Source: Trebonia sp036509215 | GTDB lineage: Bacteria > Actinomycetota > Actinomycetes > Streptosporangiales > Streptosporangiaceae | Direction of reading: 5' to 3' | Length of the DNA stretch: 7,052 nucleotides | NCBI GenBank assembly: GCA_036509215.1 | Contig: DATCGA010000245.1 | Span: forward strand, 1-7,052 | Shown: positions 1 to 4,009 of the stretch, piece by piece | How positions within the stretch are numbered: the first letter of the stretch is position 1 | Layout: the number at the start of each line of letters is the position of its first letter | The notes under the pieces: generated by a model | What the model saw: the letters and a program-made list of their open reading frames with translations, nothing else | The model's database searches: none | Told to the model about the DNA's origin: nothing | Translations under genes and position numbers: made by a program

Positions 1-113
1 TTGAAGGTCGCGCTGAGCAGGGCAACCGGCGGCGTCAGGCCGACCAGGCCGGCCGCGATCACGACGACGAGCGGCGCCAGCAGCAGGCGGCGAATCGGCC
101 TCGGCGGAAGCAT
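1..113 (-). CDS. Partial membrane protein, possible PlsC-like lysophospholipid acyltransferase (N-terminus only)
   Basis: Only the first 37 codons are inside the window; the gene runs off the left edge. It starts with ATG at 113-111. A clear AGGAG Shine-Dalgarno sequence (120-124 on the complement) lies 6 nt upstream, inside the 20-bp gap after the patatin gene stop. The peptide begins MLPPRPIRRLLLAPLVVVIA and continues hydrophobic: a basic N-terminus followed by a membrane segment from about residue 10 to 35. From memory, this resembles the N-termini of actinobacterial 1-acylglycerol-3-phosphate acyltransferase-family proteins, which often sit beside patatin-like genes. The catalytic HX4D motif would lie outside the window, so the function is inference. 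Another membrane or secreted protein is possible. That a gene starts here is well supported by the start codon, the RBS and the operon spacing. Confidence 0.6.
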   Translation of the reverse strand, partial: MLPPRPIRRLLLAPLVVVIAAGLVGLTPPVALLSATF

Positions 114-119
114 CGGGGT

Positions 120-124
120 CTCCT
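120..124 (-). promoter_or_regulatory. Shine-Dalgarno AGGAG for the partial membrane gene
   Basis: AGGAG on the minus strand lies 6 nt before the ATG at 113. It sits between the upstream stop codon (134-136) and this start. It fixes the start and is the only strong SD sequence seen in the window, as expected for an internal gene of an operon. Confidence 0.7.
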
Positions 125-133
125 GGGGGTCAG

Positions 134-961
134 TCAGCGGCAGGCGCCCTGCTGGGCCAGGTAGCTCGCCGACGCCGCGTACGAGCGGTCGATGCTGTTA
201 CTTACCTTAATTCTGCTTCGATAACGAAACTGGCCCAGTCCGGGCTGAAGCTGGTCGCCGCCGGACGGCAGGACGTGCACCCGGACGCCCGGCGGAATCG
301 CCGCCATCTCCTCGTGGAACCGGTGCCTGCGCGCGATCTCGAACGCGACCAGGCCGACCTCCCACGGCCGCGTCGGCACCGGGAGCTGGCTCTCTATCCT
401 CCCCACCTGCAGCACGTAGACGGTGCTGGCGCCGAGCGCGATCGCCCGGCCGACCGGGATCGAGTGGACGAGCCCGCCGTCGAAGTAGTGCCGCCCGTCG
501 ATCTCAATCGGAGGCAGCAGCCCCGGCACCGCGCACGACGCCATGACCGCAGGCACCAGCGGGCCCGCCGCGAACCAGTGCGCGGTCGCGTCCTCGATGC
601 TGGCGGCGACGCAGTGGAAGGGCACCTTCAGATCGGCGAAGTCCTCGACCGGGAGTGTCTCCGCGAGCATCTTCCGCAGCGGCTCGATCGCGTGCAGGTG
701 GGTGCCCGACCGAACCAGCCGCACTGCTCGCCCCAGCACCGTCTCGCTGAACACCACCCGCAGGGACTCCCCCTGCCACAGCGCGCCGAGCCGCGCCGCC
801 GCCCCATCCGGGTCGGCCGCCACGAACGCGCCGTTCACCGCCCCGATCGACGTGCCGACGACTATGTCGGGCCGCACCCCCGCCTCGGCCAGGGCCCGCA
901 GCATCCCGACCTCATGCGCCCCGAGCAGCCCTCCGCCGCCAAGCACGAAAGCAACAGTCAC
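134..961 (-). CDS. Patatin-like phospholipase (RssA-type serine acyl hydrolase)
   Basis: The predicted 275-residue cytosolic or membrane-associated lipid acyl hydrolase has the Ser-Asp catalytic dyad of the patatin family. Counting from the GTG start at 961, the glycine-rich oxyanion loop GGGGLLG is at residues 8-14. The nucleophile elbow GTSIG is at 36-40 with Ser38. The conserved ASCAVPGLLPP follows at about 141-151, and the Asp161-Gly-Gly motif (YFDGGL) completes the dyad. The length suits a bare patatin domain without the cyclic-nucleotide domain of larger NTE-type proteins. An upstream in-frame TTG at 994 would add 11 residues. The GTG is preferred because family members usually begin with MT.AFVLGGGG and a GGAAAG stretch lies 10 nt upstream. 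The gene lies 45 bp after the His-rich gene and 20 bp before the partial membrane gene, so co-transcription is likely. The substrate is not identifiable. Codons near the C-terminus (197-229) are unusually AT-rich. Confidence 0.9.
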   Translation of the reverse strand: MTVAFVLGGGGLLGAHEVGMLRALAEAGVRPDIVVGTSIGAVNGAFVAADPDGAAARLGALWQGESLRVVFSETVLGRAVRLVRSGTHLHAIEPLRKMLAETLPVEDFADLKVPFHCVAASIEDATAHWFAAGPLVPAVMASCAVPGLLPPIEIDGRHYFDGGLVHSIPVGRAIALGASTVYVLQVGRIESQLPVPTRPWEVGLVAFEIARRHRFHEEMAAIPPGVRVHVLPSGGDQLQPGLGQFRYRSRIKVSNSIDRSYAASASYLAQQGACR

Positions 962-1006
962 GCTTCGCAAGCTTTCCGCCCGGCCCGCCGCCAAACCCGC
1001 CAGAGG

Positions 1007-1801
1007 TCACAGGCCCGTGCTGGACCAGTTGATCGTCTCCGGGGCGATCGGCGGGGTGCCGACGTCGAGCTGGAGGTCCTCGTGGGAGCCGAGCGGGACG
1101 TCGCGCGGGTTTCCCTTGAACACCTTGCCGTTGACGATCGCGGTGACCTTGCCCTTGGCCGGGCCCACCTGGTCGGGGCCGAGGGGCTGCCCCCACTCGT
1201 CGAAGAACTCGCCCAGCGTGTACGTGCGCTGGACCGGCGACTCGATGTGGATGATGCCGTCGGCGGCGTGCGTGTGCAGCCAGTAGAAGCAGGTGCCGGA
1301 GCCGATGAACGGGCCGGCGCTGGTCTGCTGGACGACGGCGCCGGGGATGCCGATCGCCGGCGGGACCTGGCGCGGCTTCCCGTTCACGAAGATCGTCAGG
1401 TGCGTGTGGATGTGGAACACCGTCTGCTCGCTGGTCTGGCAGCTGATCCCGTCGATGGCCTGCCCGGTCGTCCCGGCCGACGTCCCCGCGAGCACGGGAG
1501 CGCTCGGGATGGGCACGTTCTCTGGCCCGTTCGCGCCCGGCGCGGGCGCCGCCGTGAGCGTGCCGAGCGTGGACAGCGGTAGGTAGTCGGCCGCGTTGCC
1601 GACGACCGCGCTGCTGCCGCCCCCGCTGCCGTTGCCGCCGGAGACCGCAACACCCACCCCGACACCGACGCCGGCCACCACCACGACCGCCCCCGCCGCC
1701 AGGCCCAGGCGCACCCGACGCTTGCGCCGCGCCTCCGCCCGCCTGGCCTCCTCAATCGCCCGACGCCTATTCTCCCGCGAACTAGACCCCGACACCGGCA
1801 C
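1007..1801 (-). CDS. Membrane-anchored, His-rich extracytoplasmic protein of unknown function
   Basis: This is a 264-residue protein starting with GTG. Residues 1-30 are very basic and Arg/Ala-rich (cytoplasmic), about 31-54 form one Val/Gly-rich membrane segment, and a Gly/Ser linker leads to an extracytoplasmic domain (about 70-264). That domain contains HIHTHL (His130, 132, 134), then CFYWLHTHAADGIIHIESP (Cys171, His176, His178, His185), then DEWGQPL (201-207) and a late SHEDLQLDVG (His240). Cys121 and Cys171 could form a disulfide. The paired HxH clusters suggest metal binding or a hydrolase-like site, but that is inference. I recall similar uncharacterised proteins in actinobacteria and Chloroflexi and know no assigned function. 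It is the first gene of the leftward operon, with a -10-like TAGAAA 7 bp before the GTG, no SD, and a long palindrome directly upstream. A second in-frame GTG lies two codons later. Confidence 0.85.
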   Translation of the reverse strand: MPVSGSSSRENRRRAIEEARRAEARRKRRVRLGLAAGAVVVVAGVGVGVGVAVSGGNGSGGGSSAVVGNAADYLPLSTLGTLTAAPAPGANGPENVPIPSAPVLAGTSAGTTGQAIDGISCQTSEQTVFHIHTHLTIFVNGKPRQVPPAIGIPGAVVQQTSAGPFIGSGTCFYWLHTHAADGIIHIESPVQRTYTLGEFFDEWGQPLGPDQVGPAKGKVTAIVNGKVFKGNPRDVPLGSHEDLQLDVGTPPIAPETINWSSTGL

Positions 1802-1808
1802 CCCCGAA

Positions 1809-1814
1809 TTTCTA
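1809..1814 (-). promoter_or_regulatory. Candidate -10 element of a leaderless promoter for the leftward operon
   Basis: TAGAAA on the minus strand is separated by 7 bp from the GTG at 1801, which would place the transcript start at or next to the start codon. No Shine-Dalgarno sequence is visible before this GTG. No good -35 is present at 16-18 bp spacing (CTACTA at best), so it may need an activator. The element overlaps the edge of the palindrome at 1811-1838. Confidence 0.4.
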
Positions 1815-1838
1815 CTATCTACGTACGTACATAGTAGA
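1811..1838. promoter_or_regulatory. 28-bp near-perfect palindrome, candidate operator
   Basis: Outer arms CTACTAT (1812-1818) and ATAGTAG (1831-1837) are extended by a T/A pair at 1811/1838. They flank the self-complementary core TACGTACGTA (1820-1829). Only the pair at 1819/1830 (C and C) breaks symmetry, so 13 of 14 pairs are complementary. The site is AT-rich in a GC-rich region and ends 9 bp upstream of the GTG at 1801, covering the expected -35 to -10 zone. A homodimeric repressor such as a TetR, GntR or MarR family member is the simplest reading. The regulator is not in this window. Confidence 0.6.
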
Positions 1839-1918
1839 TCATACGGTCCGCCTCCGGAAGCAGGGATGGGCGGAGAGCGATGACCGGCATCGTCGTGTGC
1901 CGTTGAGGCCGCCGTTCC

Positions 1919-1984
1919 GGCGTCGCGGGAGTCGCCGCAGGTGTGATGGGAGTCGTTGGTGTCATCGGAGTCGCGGGTGTTCGC
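1919..1984. repeat. Degenerate 9-bp periodic tract (GGN GTN NNN)
   Basis: About seven steps follow the pattern GGN-GTN-NNN, for example GGAGTCGTT, GGTGTCATC and GGAGTCGCG, with one slip near 1935-1942. Read in one forward frame it would encode Gly-Val-X repeats; the complement gives Thr-Pro-X-like repeats. No start codon with an RBS and no long frame supports translation. It may be a decayed tandem repeat or the remnant of a low-complexity coding segment. Confidence 0.5.
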
Positions 1985-2002
1985 GGGCCCACGCCCCGTC
2001 CT

Positions 2003-2017
2003 GCGGGCGAAGCCCGC
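2003..2017. repeat. GAA-loop hairpin 1
   Basis: GCGGGC-GAA-GCCCGC has a 6-bp perfect stem with a GAA triloop and contains the GCGAAGC core known as an exceptionally stable mini-hairpin. It pairs in design with the hairpin at 2070-2086, which differs by a compensated stem pair. Confidence 0.6.
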
Positions 2018-2025
2018 TGCGGGGG

Positions 2026-2057
2026 GTAGCGGGGGGTCGTCCCCCCCGGGAGACTAC
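2026..2057. repeat. GTAG-footed G6/C6 hairpin, candidate REP-like element
   Basis: GTAG (2026-2029) is followed by a G6 run (2031-2036), loop TCGT (2037-2040) and a C run (2041-2047). The complementary foot CTAC is at 2054-2057, after a 7-nt asymmetric stretch. A GTAG-type foot next to a GC-rich palindrome is the hallmark of bacterial REP sequences handled by RAYT (TnpA-REP) transposases. Membership of that class is inference, because copy number in the genome is unknown. Confidence 0.45.
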
Positions 2058-2069
2058 GAGACCCGGGAA

Positions 2070-2086
2070 GGTGGGCGAAGCCCACC
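2070..2086. repeat. GAA-loop hairpin 2
   Basis: GGTGGGC-GAA-GCCCACC has a 7-bp perfect stem with the same GAA loop and GGGC/GCCC inner stem as the hairpin at 2003-2017. The C-G pair of hairpin 1 is replaced here by T-A, keeping the pairing. The two hairpins bracket the GTAG-footed hairpin. Confidence 0.6.
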
Positions 2087-2109
2087 AACCATACGGATCC
2101 CAAGTGTGA

Positions 2110-2208
2110 TGCGGCGGCGCGACCGCTCAGCCGCCGCAGACGGGGGCACTGCGTGGCGAGCATTTCCAATCGCGGACGGGGGGACCGCGTGGTCGCAGCG
2201 CCGCCGCA
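2110..2208. repeat. 11-bp inverted repeat with 77-bp interior
   Basis: TGCGGCGGCGC (2110-2120) has its exact reverse complement GCGCCGCCGCA at 2198-2208. The left arm also overlaps a smaller hairpin, GCGGCGG (2111-2117) with CCGCCGC (2131-2137). The simple composition makes some chance matching likely in this GC-rich DNA. Confidence 0.4.
2135..2192. repeat. Imperfect 22-bp direct repeat, 36-bp spacing
   Basis: The copies at 2135-2156 and 2171-2192 match at 19 of 22 positions. They share GACGGGGG followed by AC and GCGTGG after single variable bases. On the complement each copy would read HAVPPSA in one frame. No gene is supported there, so it is recorded as non-coding duplication. Confidence 0.5.
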
Positions 2209-2307
2209 CACCGTCACCATACAAGGTTGCGGATACCCAAACAAGTCGGGAAGTTAAGGACACGCCGGCGAGTTCGACCCGGGGCCCTGACGCGACCAAC
2301 GTCACGC

Positions 2308-2336
2308 CTGCCACGGTCGGCCGACGGTTCTAAGCT
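2308..2336 (+). promoter_or_regulatory. Candidate leaderless promoter of the fumarase gene
   Basis: A -10-like TAAGCT (2331-2336) lies 6 bp before the ATG at 2343, and CTGCCA (2308-2313, 4 of 6 matches to TTGACA) precedes it at 17-bp spacing. No Shine-Dalgarno sequence is present upstream of the ATG. This geometry fits transcription starting on the A of the start codon, common in actinobacteria. Confidence 0.45.
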
Positions 2337-2342
2337 TGGGCC

Positions 2343-3989
2343 ATGGCTGAGTTTTCCTTCACCGATCTGCTCCCGCTCGGGCATGACGACACGACCTACC
2401 GGAAGATCGCCGACGGTGGGGTCGTAGCCAAGGGCCCGTTCGGAAGAAGCTTTCTTGAAGTTGACCCCGAGGCGCTCACCCTGCTGAGCCGGACCGCGTT
2501 CAGGGACATCGCCCACCTGCTGCGCCCCTCGCACCTGCGGCAGCTGCGGGCCATCCTGGACGACCCCGAGGCGTCGCCGAACGACCGGTACGTCGCACGC
2601 GACCTGCTCCAGAACGCGAACATCGCGGCGGGCGGGATACTGCCGATGTGCCAGGACACCGGTACCGCGATCGTGATGGGCAAGCGCGGCCAGCAGGTCC
2701 TCACCGACGGGCGGGACGAGGAGCACCTTGCCCGCGGCGTCTACGACGCCTACACCCAGCTGAACCTGCGCTACTCCCAGATGGCGCCGCTGACCATGTG
2801 GGACGAGAAGAACACGGGCTCCAATCTGCCCGCCCAGATCGAGCTGTACGCGACCGACGGGGACGCCTACAAGTTCCTGTTCATGGCCAAGGGCGGCGGC
2901 TCAGCGAACAAGTCGTACCTCTACCAGGAGACCAAGGCGGTGCTGAACCCGACCCGGATGGCCTCGTTCCTCGAGGAGAAGATCCGCGCGATCGGGACGT
3001 CGGCCTGCCCTCCTTACCACCTGGCGATCGTCGTCGGCGGGACCAGCGCGGAGTACGCGCTGAAGACGGCCAAGTACGCGTCCGCGCGCTACCTGGACAC
3101 GCTGCCGACCGAGGGCTCGGCCGTCGGTAACGGCTTCCGCGACGTCGAGCTCGAGCAGACGGTCCTCGACATCACCAGGAAGATCGGGATCGGGGCGCAG
3201 TTCGGCGGCAAGTACTTCTGCCACGACGTGCGGGTGATCAGGCTGCCCAGGCACGGGGCGTCCTGCCCGGTCGCGATCGCGGTCTCCTGCTCGGCCGACC
3301 GGCAGGCGGTGGGCAAGATCACCGCCGAGGGCGTGTTCCTCGAGGCCCTGGAGACCGACCCGGCGCAGTACCTGCCGGACCCGGCGTCGGTCGCAGCGGA
3401 CGCGACCGAGGTCGTGTCGATCGACCTCAGCCGTCCGATGGCGGAGATTCGGGCGGAGCTCGCCCGGTACCCGGTCAAGACCCGGCTCTCGCTGACCGGG
3501 ACCATGGTCGTCGCGCGCGACATCGCCCACGCCAAGATCGCGGAGCGGCTCGACGCGGGCGAGCCGATGCCGTCGTACCTGCGCGACCACCCGGTCTACT
3601 ACGCCGGACCGGCCAAGACCCCGGCCGGGTACGCCTCCGGGTCGTTCGGGCCGACGACGGCCGGCCGGATGGACTCCTACGTCGAGCGGTTCCAGGCGGC
3701 GGGCGGGTCGCTCGTCATGCTCGCGAAGGGCAACCGGTCGGCGGCGGTGACCGAGGCCTGCAAGCGCCACGGCGGGTTTTACCTCGGCTCGATCGGCGGC
3801 GCGGCGGCGCGACTCGCGCAGGACTGCATCACCAAGGTTGAGGTGCTGGAATACCCCGAGCTGGGGATGGAGGCGGTATGGAAGATCGAGGTCAAGGACT
3901 TCCCCGCCTTCATCATCGTCGATGACAAGGGAAACGATTTCTTCGCCGAAGCGGCCGGTCCGCTGCTGTCCATCGGCAGCCACCCCTAA
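2343..3989 (+). CDS. fumA: Fumarate hydratase, class I (single-chain, iron-sulfur)
   Basis: This is a class I fumarase that reversibly hydrates fumarate to L-malate in the cytoplasmic TCA cycle using an oxygen-sensitive [4Fe-4S] cluster. The 548 residues match the length of E. coli FumA/FumB. The N-terminal (alpha-type) part carries the three expected cluster cysteines: Cys103 in PMCQDTGT, Cys222 in SACPPYHLAIVVGG and Cys316 in VSCSADR. KGGGSANKSYLYQETK is at about 183-198. The C-terminal (beta-type) domain from about 355 contains RLSLTGTMVVARDIAHAK (381-398), PVYYAGPAKTPAGYASGSFGPTTAGRMDSY (417-446), MLAKGNRS, GGFYLGSIGG and PELGMEAVWKIEV. No residue expected from the family appears missing. 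L-tartrate dehydratase is a relative, but the fused full-length chain and close motif match favour fumarase. The symbol reflects the class and not proven orthology. The kinase gene starts 20 bp downstream. Confidence 0.97.
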   Translation: MAEFSFTDLLPLGHDDTTYRKIADGGVVAKGPFGRSFLEVDPEALTLLSRTAFRDIAHLLRPSHLRQLRAILDDPEASPNDRYVARDLLQNANIAAGGILPMCQDTGTAIVMGKRGQQVLTDGRDEEHLARGVYDAYTQLNLRYSQMAPLTMWDEKNTGSNLPAQIELYATDGDAYKFLFMAKGGGSANKSYLYQETKAVLNPTRMASFLEEKIRAIGTSACPPYHLAIVVGGTSAEYALKTAKYASARYLDTLPTEGSAVGNGFRDVELEQTVLDITRKIGIGAQFGGKYFCHDVRVIRLPRHGASCPVAIAVSCSADRQAVGKITAEGVFLEALETDPAQYLPDPASVAADATEVVSIDLSRPMAEIRAELARYPVKTRLSLTGTMVVARDIAHAKIAERLDAGEPMPSYLRDHPVYYAGPAKTPAGYASGSFGPTTAGRMDSYVERFQAAGGSLVMLAKGNRSAAVTEACKRHGGFYLGSIGGAAARLAQDCITKVEVLEYPELGMEAVWKIEVKDFPAFIIVDDKGNDFFAEAAGPLLSIGSHP

Positions 3990-4002
3990 TCGCTGATATC
4001 GT
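3973..4002 (+). promoter_or_regulatory. Candidate leaderless promoter of the kinase gene
   Basis: TATCGT (3997-4002, TAnnnT) ends 7 bp before the ATG at 4010. TCGGCA (3973-3978, 4 of 6 matches to TTGACA) sits 18 bp upstream, inside the last fumarase codons. No SD sequence precedes the ATG. It would give the kinase a transcript independent of read-through from the fumarase gene. An alternative in-frame ATG three codons later (4019) cannot be excluded as the start. Confidence 0.4.
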
Positions 4003-4009
4003 CCGGTCT

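Larger units (their letters stand above)
1802..2342. other. 541-bp divergent intergenic region without a supported gene
   Basis: This region separates the leftward His-rich/patatin operon from the rightward fumarase gene. Open frames on both strands are short, overlap each other, and consist mainly of translated repeats with no recognisable domain, so none is called. The region holds the palindrome (1811-1838), a 9-bp periodic tract (1919-1984), several GC-rich hairpins (2003-2086), a direct-repeat pair (2135-2192), an inverted-repeat pair (2110-2120 and 2198-2208) and the fumarase promoter candidate. The core at 1985-2222 looks like a composite repetitive element rather than a plain promoter region. 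Confidence 0.7.

Noticed and set aside
1..210. Forward open frame over the left edge
   Set aside because: It is Arg/Ser/Gly-rich with no domain and lies opposite the patatin 3' end and the partial membrane gene, which have an RBS and recognisable protein features.
275..1582. Long forward open frame antisense to the patatin and His-rich genes
   Set aside because: Its product is Arg/Asp/Pro-rich and compositionally typical of a GC-rich antisense shadow. The minus-strand proteins have intact catalytic motifs.
1880..1906. Eight-codon frame MTGIVVCR with a GGAG 4 nt upstream, a possible Cys-containing leader peptide
   Set aside because: The SD spacing is short, the nearest forward gene is over 430 bp away, and no attenuator directly follows, so it is likely chance.
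1819..2244. Minus-strand open frame of 141 codons in the intergenic region
   Set aside because: It is made of translated repeats (TPx periodicity and hairpin DNA), has no RBS or domain, and ends within the palindrome.
2231..2255. GGATA-N17-GTT, loosely like an ECF sigma (SigR-type) promoter
   Set aside because: Both the -35 and the spacing deviate from consensus, and the leaderless promoter next to the ATG explains fumarase expression better.
2054..2314. Minus-strand open frame with duplicated HAVPPSA
   Set aside because: The duplication is explained by the 22-bp DNA repeats; no RBS, conserved domain or coding bias independent of the repeats is visible.
2901..3983. 360-codon frame antisense to the fumarase gene
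   Set aside because: It is Arg/Asp/Leu-rich without motifs; the forward strand encodes a complete class I fumarase.
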